NCBI RefSeq assembly: GCF_009914055.1
Contig: NZ_CP028271.1
Span: 496,001 to 560,000 of the forward strand
From: Mixta intestinalis
Lineage (GTDB): Bacteria > Pseudomonadota > Gammaproteobacteria > Enterobacterales > Enterobacteriaceae
Length of the DNA stretch: 64,000 nucleotides
Direction of reading: 5' to 3'
Made by a program: the position numbers and the translations under genes. The notes beneath the pieces were generated by a model that searched no databases, was not told the DNA's origin, and saw only the letters and a program-made list of their open reading frames with translations. Positions 34,514-42,729 of the stretch are shown one piece after another. Position 1 is the stretch's first letter. Every line of letters starts with the position of its first letter.

Positions 34514-36442
34514 TCACAACTTGCTGTAAAACAGGGCGATAGCGCTGCGAACCTCATTAAACCCCTTATCGGCGGCCAGCTCCGGCAGGTTCAGCCGCTG
34601 AGCTGGCTGATCTCGCCACAGCTCAGCTTCCGGGGTGTTAACGTCATGACGCTGAAACTGCCGATATTTCCCTGTCGAGGTGCTGTCGTAATGCTGCTGA
34701 TCGCGGATGATTGTCGGGCGGATAAACAGCATCAGATTGCGTTTTTCACGGCTTTTACTTTTGTAGCTGAACAGGTTACCGAGCAGCGGGATATCGCCCA
34801 GCAGCGGCACTTTGCTGACGCTTTCCCGGCTGGTGGTGTTAAGTAAGCCGCCAACCACCACGGTGGCACCGCTGGAAACCAACACCGCATTGCTGACGGT
34901 GCGCGTGTTGAAAACCGCGCCCAGCTCGTTGGTGTGGGCATTTTCCGCCACGCTCGATACTTCCTGCTCTATCTCCAGCAGAACCGAATCGCCTTCGTTT
35001 ATTTGCGGATTGACCTTAAGTTTGACGCCGACGGTTTTACGTTCGACGGTATTAAAGATGTTATCGCCGGAGGTAGTTTGCGAGCCTGACAGCACCGGCA
35101 CTTCCTGACCAACGTTGAAAATGGCCTCTTTGTTATCGATAGTGACGATGCTGGGCGTCGCCAGAATATTGTTTTTGCTGTCGCTGGACAGGGCGGTCAG
35201 CAGCATGGCCCAGTTGCCGGAATAGAAACCGGCGGCAATCCCGTTGAAGGCACCCAGCGCATCGCTCATGCTGTCTGAAATTTTTCCATCCTGGCGATAC
35301 CGGTCGGCGGCGGCAACCACGCTACTGACCGGCAGCCCGCTATTGGGAAACTGCGTCATTCCGGCATGGGTATGGCTCCACTGAACGCCAAGATTAAGCC
35401 CGTCGGCATTCTGCACCTCAGCGATAATCGCCTCCACCAGCACCTGCGGGCGACGAATATCGAGACGGGCGATCACCTGTTCCAGCTCATTCATTACGTC
35501 TGGCGTAGCGTTAATAATCAGCGAGTTGGTCTGCGGGTCAGCTTTTATCACCATATCTTTGCTGAGGATGCCGCTCGTGCCAGCATTCTCCTGGTTGCCG
35601 CCGACGCCGGTCAGCACCTCAACCAGCTTTTCCGCGCTGGCATATTTCAAATAAACCACGCGGGTGTTGCCACGGCTGACCTGAGGTTTATCCAGCTGGC
35701 GAACCATCGCCGCCAGGCGGCCGCGCGCCCGATCGTCACCGCTGATCAGCACCGCGTTGGTTCGCTCATCGGCCACGATCCGTCCCGGTGGCGCGGCGTT
35801 TTTATTGTTATCCTGGGCCATCTGCGTGACCAGACGAGCAACCTCAGCAGCTGAAGCATGCTGAAGGGGCAGGGTTTGCACCTTCTGTCCGCCTGCATTG
35901 TCGACCCGCTCGATAATCTGCATCAGACGGTTAATCACTGCGGCGCGTCCGGTAAGCAGCAGGACGTTGGAAGGATCGTAATGCACGACGTTTCCAACAC
36001 CGGCATTATCGTTAAGCTGACGCAGCAGCGGCGCTAAATCACGTGCGGTCACGTTATGTAGCGGCGCGACGCGGGTTACCACTTCGTCGCCGCGCGCGGT
36101 GCTGCTGTTATCCACTACCGGTATCGAGGCGTTTTTGGCGTCTTTCGCTTTTACCACCTTCAGCACGCCGTTATCCATCGGCACCACGGCGAAGCCGTAT
36201 ACATCAAGCACACTAAGAAAGAACTGGTAGTATTGCTCTTCATTAAGCATGTCGTAGCTGCGTACGGTGATAGTGCCGCGAACGCCAGGATCGATAATCA
36301 CCGTTTTATTAAGATTTTTGCTGACGGTGTTAATAAATTCATGAACCTCGACGCCCTTAAAGCTTGCTGAAAATTCTGCGGCCTGTAGGGGCAGCGCCAG
36401 GCAAAGCCCAAAAACTGTCAGCCAGCGGCTACATCGTCCCAT
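34514..36442 (-). CDS. gspD: Type II secretin GspD
   Basis: 642 residues. Signal peptide about 1-21 (ending LQAAEF), N0-N3 domains (about 25-330), then the C-terminal secretin barrel with VPVLSGSQTT, VGVKLKVNPQI, VVVGGLLNTTSRESVSKVP and LLGDIPLLGNLF. A C-terminal tail of about 60 residues would be the S-domain bound by the pilotin GspS. Forms the outer-membrane channel. The start lies inside the gspC end (25-bp overlap). Confidence 0.97.
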   Translation of the reverse strand: MGRCSRWLTVFGLCLALPLQAAEFSASFKGVEVHEFINTVSKNLNKTVIIDPGVRGTITVRSYDMLNEEQYYQFFLSVLDVYGFAVVPMDNGVLKVVKAKDAKNASIPVVDNSSTARGDEVVTRVAPLHNVTARDLAPLLRQLNDNAGVGNVVHYDPSNVLLLTGRAAVINRLMQIIERVDNAGGQKVQTLPLQHASAAEVARLVTQMAQDNNKNAAPPGRIVADERTNAVLISGDDRARGRLAAMVRQLDKPQVSRGNTRVVYLKYASAEKLVEVLTGVGGNQENAGTSGILSKDMVIKADPQTNSLIINATPDVMNELEQVIARLDIRRPQVLVEAIIAEVQNADGLNLGVQWSHTHAGMTQFPNSGLPVSSVVAAADRYRQDGKISDSMSDALGAFNGIAAGFYSGNWAMLLTALSSDSKNNILATPSIVTIDNKEAIFNVGQEVPVLSGSQTTSGDNIFNTVERKTVGVKLKVNPQINEGDSVLLEIEQEVSSVAENAHTNELGAVFNTRTVSNAVLVSSGATVVVGGLLNTTSRESVSKVPLLGDIPLLGNLFSYKSKSREKRNLMLFIRPTIIRDQQHYDSTSTGKYRQFQRHDVNTPEAELWRDQPAQRLNLPELAADKGFNEVRSAIALFYSKL

Positions 36443-37254
36443 GATGTTTCCTCATCCAGTGAAACCGAAATGTCATAACGCTGGCCGTCGCGCTCTACGG
36501 ATACGGTGACCGTACGTAGCTGAGGCAGCTGCAATAAAATATGTTGGGCCTGTTGCTTATCACGCAGATCGGCTCCGTTAATGGCTACTGCCAGATCTCC
36601 CGGCTTAAATCCCAGACTGGCAAAAAGTGCAGATTTACGCCCCGGATTGATTCTGTAGCCGAGCAGCCTGTCACCTTCACGTACCGGTGTGACGCTCAGA
36701 TAGTCGGCAATATCCGCCGGACGCTGTTTTAACTGGCGCGTCAGGCTGGAGGATAGCGGTTTGGCTGTCACCGTTTGCGGCAGCGGAGGCTGGTGGGGAT
36801 AGCGTAACCAGGTGTTGCCTCCCGGTTCTGCTAACAGCACGCCATCAGCCGTAATCTGACGGACAGAGACGTTTGCAAGCGGTAAGTTATCGCCGACGGC
36901 ATAGCTCGCCTGACGTCCCTGATAAAGAATCACCGCCAACGCTAATTGTGAATCATTGCTGGCGATCAGGCCGGTTAGCGTCAAAGGTAAAGAGGTAGTA
37001 GCTAAAGATACCGACGTTGTTATTGCGTTATTCGCCGCTATATTTTCTGCGCCGAATAATCCCGGAGAAATAACCGGTAATGGCCGGGATGAGACAGGGG
37101 ATTGATTAATTTCTTTTGTGGAAATGTGATTTAAAGGAAAGGCTAACTGCCAGCTAATTTTCGCCATAAGCCAGCCAGCGATAATTATTGCTGTGATAGT
37201 TAATAATTTGGATAGTAATAAAATATCCATATGAGGTAACTTTTTGTTTTTCAT
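36418..37254 (-). CDS. gspC: Type II secretion coupling protein GspC
   Basis: 278 residues. One N-terminal helix (about 11-33), a homology region (about 85-150, LTGLIASNDSQLALAVILYQGRQASYAVGDN in part), and a C-terminal PDZ domain (about 180-270, YRINPGRKSALFASLGFKPGDLAVAINGADL in part). It links the inner-membrane platform to GspD and contributes to substrate choice. First gene of the operon, divergent from the GH3 lipoprotein gene. Confidence 0.93.
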   Translation of the reverse strand: MKNKKLPHMDILLLSKLLTITAIIIAGWLMAKISWQLAFPLNHISTKEINQSPVSSRPLPVISPGLFGAENIAANNAITTSVSLATTSLPLTLTGLIASNDSQLALAVILYQGRQASYAVGDNLPLANVSVRQITADGVLLAEPGGNTWLRYPHQPPLPQTVTAKPLSSSLTRQLKQRPADIADYLSVTPVREGDRLLGYRINPGRKSALFASLGFKPGDLAVAINGADLRDKQQAQHILLQLPQLRTVTVSVERDGQRYDISVSLDEETSWDDVAAG

Positions 37255-37600
37255 CTATTATGTCAGTATTATTTTTGGTCCTGATTTTATTTAATCTGCA
37301 ATTCATTTATATGTGAATAATATTCAATAGCTGCATTTTTGATATATATAAAGTTTAATTATTCATCTCACTTCTTTCCCCGGGAATGTTTTTAACTCAT
37401 TATTAGCCTTTAAACATAATGGAAATTAATAAATGTGTGGTCATGATCACGCATTGGAAAACTCTTAATTTCAAGCCTTGAAATAAAATGACATAGTCAA
37501 AAAAACAAAAAACAGATCGCGTTACGGTCGTTTCGCTTTCTTGCTAATTCTTTTTTCATCGCATCGTTACCTCATTACTTTTGCAAAATGGAGTTGTCAT
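37255..37600. promoter_or_regulatory. Divergent control region between gspC and the GH3 lipoprotein gene
   Basis: AT-rich, without a gene. It contains a CRP-like site TGTGG-TCATGA-TCACG (37436-37451; 8 of 10 consensus positions) and a 17-bp perfect palindrome ATTTCAAG-C-CTTGAAAT (37468-37484). Both are candidates for common control of secretion genes and presumed substrate. Confidence 0.55.
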
Positions 37601-39637
37601 ATGATTTTAAAAAGGAAATCAGCTCTTATATTTAGTGGGATATTCATCTCCGCCCTGACCGGGTGTGACAACAGCACTGAACATCCCCCGGAACAAACAA
37701 CAAAACAGGCCGAACTTGAAGCACGCAATGTGAACTTGCTTACGGTAGACGGACTTAAATTCAAAGACTTAAATAAGAACGGCAAGCTTGATAGCTATGA
37801 AGACTGGCGCCTTGACAGTGAAACCAGGGCAAAGGCGCTTACCTCATTAATGAGCGTCGAGGAAAAAGCAGGAGCGATGATGCATGGCACCATTACGCTC
37901 AATGATGAAGGACGTGTCGATTTCGACACCACTCAGGAAGAGATTAAACAAGGATTTGTAAATACCTTCATTACCCGTATGGCCGGGAATCCTCGCTATA
38001 TCTCAGCGGACAATAATAAGTTACAGGAACTGGCGGAAGAAACCCGGCTGGGGATACCGATTACTATCAGTACCGATCCGCGCCATCATTTTGTTAACGA
38101 TCCTAATGCAACCAGCGTGGCGGCAGGCAGCTTCTCCCAGTGGCCGGAAACCCTGGGGCTGGCGGCGATTAATGATGCTGAACTGGTGAAAACCTTCGGC
38201 GATATCGCCCGTCAGGAATATCGCGCTGTCGGCATCCATATGGCGCTGTCGCCGCAGGCCGATCTTGCCACCGAGCCGCGCTGGGGACGTATTAACGGAA
38301 CCTTTGGCGAGGATAATCAGATTGCCAAAAGAATGGTACAGGCCTACGTTGAAGGTTTTCAGCAAGGTGCTGAAGGTCTGAAGCCGGACAGCGTAGCTAC
38401 CGTGGTCAAGCACTTTGCTGGCGGTGGCCCGCAGCTCCGGGGACTGGATCCCCATAATATCTATGGTAAAGAGCAGGTCTATCCGGGCGATAACCTGGAA
38501 TACCACCTGGTGCCGTTTGAAGGCGCGTTTGCCGCTAACGTGGCGTCGGTTATGCCTTACTACGGACAGCCGATCGGCCTGTGGTATCAGGGGCAGCAGA
38601 TTGAGGAAGTCGGTTTTGGTTACAGCAAGCAGGTATTAACCGATATGCTGCGCGGACGTTTCGCCTTTAAGGGCGTTATTCTCAGCGACTGGGGGATCCT
38701 GGAGGACTGTATTGGGCAGTGCGCAACGGGTATCAGTGATGAAGAAGTGGCCGCTGGAGTTTCACCGTGGAAAGCCGGAATTGGCATGTCGTGGGGCGTG
38801 GAAAACCTGACACGCCAGGAGCGTGTGGTGAAGTCGATCGAAGCGGGTATGGATCAGTTCGGTGGCACAACTAATTCCAGCGATCTGATTGCGGCCATTA
38901 ATCAACAACAGATCCCTGTGACGCGTATTGACGAGTCGGTTGTCCGCATCATGAAGCAGAAATTTGATCTGGGACTGTTTGAAAAACCCTTCGTTAATGA
39001 AGATAAAGCCCTTGAAATCGTAGGTAACACGCTATTCCAGCAAAAAGCTGATGTGGCCCAGCGCCGTTCGCAGGTGCTGCTGCAAAATAATAATGGTTTG
39101 TTGCCGCTGGCGCTGAGCGGTAAAAAAGTCTTTTTACACAATGTTAACGCCACCGTTGCTGCCCGCTATGGCTTGCAGGCTGTGGAAAGCCCTGAGCAGG
39201 CAGAGATCGCTATCCTGCGTGTTGATACGCCACATCAGAATGAACCGCACTATCCCTTTGGCTCAGTTAATTTTGGACAGCTTGGGTTTGAAGATGATGA
39301 CAGCGTCGTGCTGGATGAGTTATCTGATGTTTACAGCGGCAGTGAAGATTATCAGCTGATTAAGCAGATAGAAGCGCTCAATATTCCTACCGTCATTTCG
39401 GTATATATCGATCGCCCGGTCATTCTCACCAATATTGTTGATAAAACCGATGTATTGCTGGCGAACTTCGGCGCTTCTGATGAGGCGGTGCTGGATGTGA
39501 TTACCGGTAAGAGCAAAGCCGAGGGCAAAATGCCGTTCGAGCTGCCTTCCAGCTGGCAGGCGGTGCTGGATCAGAAAGAAGATGTCGCTCATGACAGCGA
39601 CGATCCCTTATTTCCCATCGGAGCAGGGATTTTATAA
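37601..39637 (+). CDS. GH3-family glycosidase lipoprotein, candidate T2SS substrate
   Basis: 678 residues from the ATG at 37601 (GGAG seven bases upstream). Lipoprotein signal with ALTGC; the mature N-terminus is Cys22-Asp-Asn. Residues 56-67 form a canonical EF-hand loop (DLNKNGKLDSYE). The GH3 barrel follows: RWGRINGTFGED, VVKHFAGGG (His271) and nucleophile Asp363 in GVILSDWG; a C-terminal alpha/beta sandwich carries ANFGASDEAVLDVITGK. Probably releases glucosyl or xylosyl residues from plant or microbial glycans. Asp at +2 normally blocks Lol transport, and PulA of Klebsiella uses the same CDN start before T2SS export to the surface; beside gspC this suggests the same route. Substrate unknown. 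Confidence 0.88.
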   Translation: MILKRKSALIFSGIFISALTGCDNSTEHPPEQTTKQAELEARNVNLLTVDGLKFKDLNKNGKLDSYEDWRLDSETRAKALTSLMSVEEKAGAMMHGTITLNDEGRVDFDTTQEEIKQGFVNTFITRMAGNPRYISADNNKLQELAEETRLGIPITISTDPRHHFVNDPNATSVAAGSFSQWPETLGLAAINDAELVKTFGDIARQEYRAVGIHMALSPQADLATEPRWGRINGTFGEDNQIAKRMVQAYVEGFQQGAEGLKPDSVATVVKHFAGGGPQLRGLDPHNIYGKEQVYPGDNLEYHLVPFEGAFAANVASVMPYYGQPIGLWYQGQQIEEVGFGYSKQVLTDMLRGRFAFKGVILSDWGILEDCIGQCATGISDEEVAAGVSPWKAGIGMSWGVENLTRQERVVKSIEAGMDQFGGTTNSSDLIAAINQQQIPVTRIDESVVRIMKQKFDLGLFEKPFVNEDKALEIVGNTLFQQKADVAQRRSQVLLQNNNGLLPLALSGKKVFLHNVNATVAARYGLQAVESPEQAEIAILRVDTPHQNEPHYPFGSVNFGQLGFEDDDSVVLDELSDVYSGSEDYQLIKQIEALNIPTVISVYIDRPVILTNIVDKTDVLLANFGASDEAVLDVITGKSKAEGKMPFELPSSWQAVLDQKEDVAHDSDDPLFPIGAGIL

Positions 39638-39646
39638 CGTTTCCAT

Positions 39647-39673
39647 ACGGGCCTGGGAACAGGCCCGTTTTTC
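39647..39673 (+). terminator. Terminator after the GH3 gene
   Basis: ACGGGCCTG (39647-39655), GGAA loop, CAGGCCCGT (39660-39668), then a T-run. Confidence 0.93.
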
Positions 39674-39845
39674 ATTTTATCGTGCAGATTAAGAAAAGCT
39701 TCTCCGATCTGTCGGTATCACCGCACGTATCGTTTTACTCACGCACTTTAAAAAACTCATTAACCGGCAATAGTATCGCTATGCTTTTATGAATCACGCC
39801 TCCGATGTTAGGATTACTCCTAAATTTACCTCTGAGGAGAACCAC

Positions 39846-40178
39846 GTGAAAAAATTTTTGGCAGTAAGTTTGCTGGCGCTATTGCTGACCGGATGTGATA
39901 AGCCCACGATTGATGCGACTACTGATGAGACGATGAAAACGTCTATTGTGAAAGTCAGAGAGGCGCTTCCTGAGAATAAAAGAGATGAATTTGACAACGC
40001 GCTGAAAGTAGTAGCTTTGAGTAGCATTAATCTGGGTGAATTGCTACGCAAAGGTATGGAAGGTGCCAACGATGACTCGCTGGCTGAAAAAATGCGTGAA
40101 GCATTTGCCGGTAAAACGGGCGAGGAGGTTATTGCGGAAGCGAAAAAAATTATGGCTGAAAAAGAGTTACAGCAATAA
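39846..40178 (+). CDS. DUF6694-type small lipoprotein
   Basis: 110 residues from a GTG start at 39846, with GAGGAGA six bases upstream; the longer ATG frame lacks a signal-like start. Lipobox LLTGC (Cys17) after KKFLAVSLLALL, then a helical acidic domain (TIDATTDETMKTSIVKVREALPE in part, AEKMREAFAGKTGEEVIAEAK in part). Resembles the DUF6694 family of enterobacterial lipoproteins; function unknown. The mature start Cys-Asp again places Asp at +2, suggesting inner-membrane retention. Confidence 0.78.
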   Translation: MKKFLAVSLLALLLTGCDKPTIDATTDETMKTSIVKVREALPENKRDEFDNALKVVALSSINLGELLRKGMEGANDDSLAEKMREAFAGKTGEEVIAEAKKIMAEKELQQ

Positions 40179-40251
40179 CAACAGGTCCTGCTGACTCAAC
40201 CTCTGGCGTAACCGCTAAGCGCCGGAACGGAGCCAATAAAAAATTGTTCAG

Positions 40252-40274
40252 ACCCGCTGAAAGGCGGGTTTTTT
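40252..40274 (+). terminator. Terminator after the small lipoprotein gene
   Basis: ACCCGC (40252-40257), TGAAAG loop, GCGGGT (40264-40269), then a T-run. Confidence 0.88.
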
Positions 40275-40575
40275 ATAGCTATTTCCCCATTGTACCTGAA
40301 GGCCAATGGTTTTATTATTGAGCGAGTTATTATGCCGGGTTAAGGTTGCGACAAAAAAATCGAATCCGTGTATAAAACAATTTGGTAATAAAACAGCCTA
40401 CTACTCCTCAATAAAATGACATCTTCATTAGTAATAGCAGCATAAAACAAGACGAGATTATCGTCTGCTGTTAATTATTACACATTGATTTTTTTAGTCA
40501 GGGTTTGTGTGTTTTTTGAGGTTGTATTTCAGACGGCTAATGTAAGCAGGATAATAATATATCAAGGATATGATT
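40275..40575. other. AT-rich intergenic stretch before the DUF4234 gene
   Basis: No gene seen. It has an inverted repeat AGACGA-GATTA-TCGTCT (40450-40466) that may be a hairpin or operator. Probably holds the promoter of the downstream membrane protein gene. Confidence 0.4.
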
Positions 40576-41079
40576 ATGGAAGATAATAATATAAATGCGC
40601 TAAAAAATGAGATTAACACCAGGATTATCCCCTTTATTACACTCTCTGTGTTAACCTGCGGTTTCTATGAGATGATGTGGATGTATTTATACCAGGCAAA
40701 AATGGCCAGGGTTATGGGTGCGTCATTTATTCATAAAGACTTCCCGGTATGGTTGGCTATAGTCGCAGGTATAGGTATGTATTGCACTTTATTTAAATTT
40801 AGCTACCCTGTGCCGGGTTACACCGATAGTACTATAGTATTATGGGCAGAACGGCTGGAGATACTATTTTTCCTTCTTAAACTTACTATGCAAGTAGTTT
40901 GGGCGTTTAAAGTAAGAGATGCTATGCAATTATATGCATTAAAAGAGTTTCGGTTTGATTTAAAAATGAATCGTTTTTATACTTTTATATTTGGTGGTTA
41001 CTATATTCTCTATTGTATTAATCGAATGGAAAAAAACTATCAAAAGCATTTAATTCTTACCGGGAAACAAAAAATTTAA
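40576..41079 (+). CDS. DUF4234-type membrane protein
   Basis: 167 residues from the ATG at 40576, eight bases after AAGG; the ATG at 40570 is too close to it. Four predicted helices (about 19-40, 58-80, 95-118 and 138-152). RIIPFITLSVLTCGFYEMMWMY fits the DUF4234 start. AT-rich with frequent ATA and TTA codons, unlike the backbone, suggesting horizontal origin. Function unknown. Confidence 0.7.
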   Translation: MEDNNINALKNEINTRIIPFITLSVLTCGFYEMMWMYLYQAKMARVMGASFIHKDFPVWLAIVAGIGMYCTLFKFSYPVPGYTDSTIVLWAERLEILFFLLKLTMQVVWAFKVRDAMQLYALKEFRFDLKMNRFYTFIFGGYYILYCINRMEKNYQKHLILTGKQKI

Positions 41080-41120
41080 CATTTTCCAGTTGAGGTTAGC
41101 TGCGGCATTACGAATAAATG

Positions 41121-41163
41121 ATGACCAGCGGGCACCCCTGATAACAGGGGCTTTCGCTGGCAT
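41121..41163 (-). terminator. Compound stem-loop after the fimbrial operon
   Basis: Inner stem CCCCTG-ATAA-CAGGGG (41135-41150) inside an outer stem CCAGCG/CGCTGG (41125-41130 with 41155-41160). It lies between the convergent DUF4234 gene and fimbrial operon; no long T-tract on either side. Confidence 0.6.
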
Positions 41164-41170
41164 CATGCTT

Positions 41171-42211
41171 TTACTGATAGGAAAATGTCACGCTGGCTAA
41201 CGCATTGGCTGAACCCGGCGTCAGTTCACCAGTACGGATATAGCGCGCCTGAAACGGCAAAGAGAGCCGCTGGGCCTGACCAATATGCTGAATAAAAAAT
41301 TGATTAGCCGTACCGCGTGAGGCGCTGTCCGGGCCCAGTTTGAGCGGCCCTGTACCATCATAAAAAAATTCTACTCCCACACCAGCCGCAGTAGACGTAC
41401 CGGTAAGTGAAACCACGGAAGATCGGTTTTCCGGATTACTTTGATCCGTTACGACTGCGTTTAAAGCAATATTTTCATCGCAGTCAACATCAATAGTGAA
41501 ACTGGCGGCAGGCGAGGTACTGCCAATAGCAGGTAGTTCACGCACATTGATATCACCAAGATCAAGGTCAATACTGTCGGTATTAATGGTACAGCCAGCG
41601 GCTTTCACGATAAAGCTGGTTGGATTGATATAAACATTAGCCGTTATGCTGGTGTTAGTGCTGTCATAGGCGGTTAATACCGCAACGTGGATCAGCGGCG
41701 ATCGATGCGATCCCGACTGCAGTTTCTCACCTGTTTTAACAAAAGTCACTTTGACCGTCCAGCCCAGTGAAGGGGCATAAATACTCCCGGCATCTCCGAC
41801 TGGATAAGTCTGTGACGTTGACATCTGTAAAGGAATATAGTTAGACGCGTGATAATCTTTTACCGCTACTATATAACCTATCCCAGGTATGCTGGTTTCG
41901 AAAACATTATACCGGGCACCATCTAGCATAACCGAAAAACCGGCAGATTTAATCGTGCCTGATGGCTCAACCGTTCCCCTTGCGCAAATAATAATGAAGT
42001 CACACCAGATAACTTCATCAATTTCCATTTTTTCGGTCCAGGTTACGCCCATTATATTGCCGGGAAGGATAGCCTCTGCTGCGGCAGAATAGTGCAACGG
42101 CAGAGGCGACAGAATGATGTCAGTAAATTTCTCCATTGCGGAAACATGGCTAATCAGACTGAACCATAATGCAGCGAGGCGCAAAATTAAGCGAAAAGAG
42201 AAAGTGTTCAT
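41171..42211 (-). CDS. Fimbrial tip adhesin (two-domain, FimH-like)
   Basis: 346 residues. Signal peptide about 1-25 (ending ISHVSA), an N-terminal region of about 180 residues of unassigned binding specificity, then a C-terminal pilin domain (from about 195; AAGCTINTDSIDLDLGDINV and FTIDVDCDENIALNA) ending in the donor-strand pattern ASVTFSYQ. Such length and order mark the tip adhesin of a type 1-like fimbria. Its start overlaps the minor subunit stop by 4 bases. Receptor unknown. Confidence 0.85.
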   Translation of the reverse strand: MNTFSFRLILRLAALWFSLISHVSAMEKFTDIILSPLPLHYSAAAEAILPGNIMGVTWTEKMEIDEVIWCDFIIICARGTVEPSGTIKSAGFSVMLDGARYNVFETSIPGIGYIVAVKDYHASNYIPLQMSTSQTYPVGDAGSIYAPSLGWTVKVTFVKTGEKLQSGSHRSPLIHVAVLTAYDSTNTSITANVYINPTSFIVKAAGCTINTDSIDLDLGDINVRELPAIGSTSPAASFTIDVDCDENIALNAVVTDQSNPENRSSVVSLTGTSTAAGVGVEFFYDGTGPLKLGPDSASRGTANQFFIQHIGQAQRLSLPFQARYIRTGELTPGSANALASVTFSYQ

Positions 42212-42729
42212 TGATACTCCAGCATCCAGGTTGCGACGGCAGAAACGGCTCCTGCATTCACCTGTGCCTCTGTGGCAATCAGGCGGGCGTAAAATTTAAT
42301 CTGTACGGTATCCTCCCCGGTCAATCCATAAGTCGGCGTGTGCGTATTTAGCGCGACGGGGTCTTCATTTTTATCCAGCAGCTGTATCGCTACTCCGCTG
42401 GCGCCGCCTTCATCCACTTTAATATACTGAGGGTTGTGAGGATCCGGCGTAGCGATAAACAGCACTCTGACGCCACGAAAAGTAGAGGAGCAGTCTTCCA
42501 GGTTAATAAAAAATGATTTGGCCGGGCTGATTCGATTACCGGAAATAGTAAAATTACGCATGCCGATTTCACCTAAAGGCACATTAAGGTTTTTACTGTC
42601 TGTTGCTATTGTGCAGCCGTTACCAACAATATTTCCGCTGGCGGAAATCATCGTATCGTAAGCCTGTACGCGATAAGGAAGGGCACAAAACAGCAGGCCT
42701 GAAAATATTATCTGGCGGCTTAGCGACAT
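42208..42729 (-). CDS. Minor fimbrial subunit
   Basis: 173 residues. Signal peptide about 1-23 (ending RVQA), then a pilin domain with paired cysteines (GNGCTIATDSKNLNVPLG and NLEDCSSTFRGVRVLF) and a typical beta-strand C-terminus ATWMLEYQ. FimF/FimG-like. Overlaps the usher end by 10 bp and the adhesin start by 4. Confidence 0.88.
   Translation of the reverse strand: MSLSRQIIFSGLLFCALPYRVQAYDTMISASGNIVGNGCTIATDSKNLNVPLGEIGMRNFTISGNRISPAKSFFINLEDCSSTFRGVRVLFIATPDPHNPQYIKVDEGGASGVAIQLLDKNEDPVALNTHTPTYGLTGEDTVQIKFYARLIATEAQVNAGAVSAVATWMLEYQ

Noticed and set aside
37468..37484. KdgR box upstream of gspC
   Set aside because: The palindrome has TTTC...GAAA orientation, opposite to the GAAA...TTTC pattern of KdgR sites.
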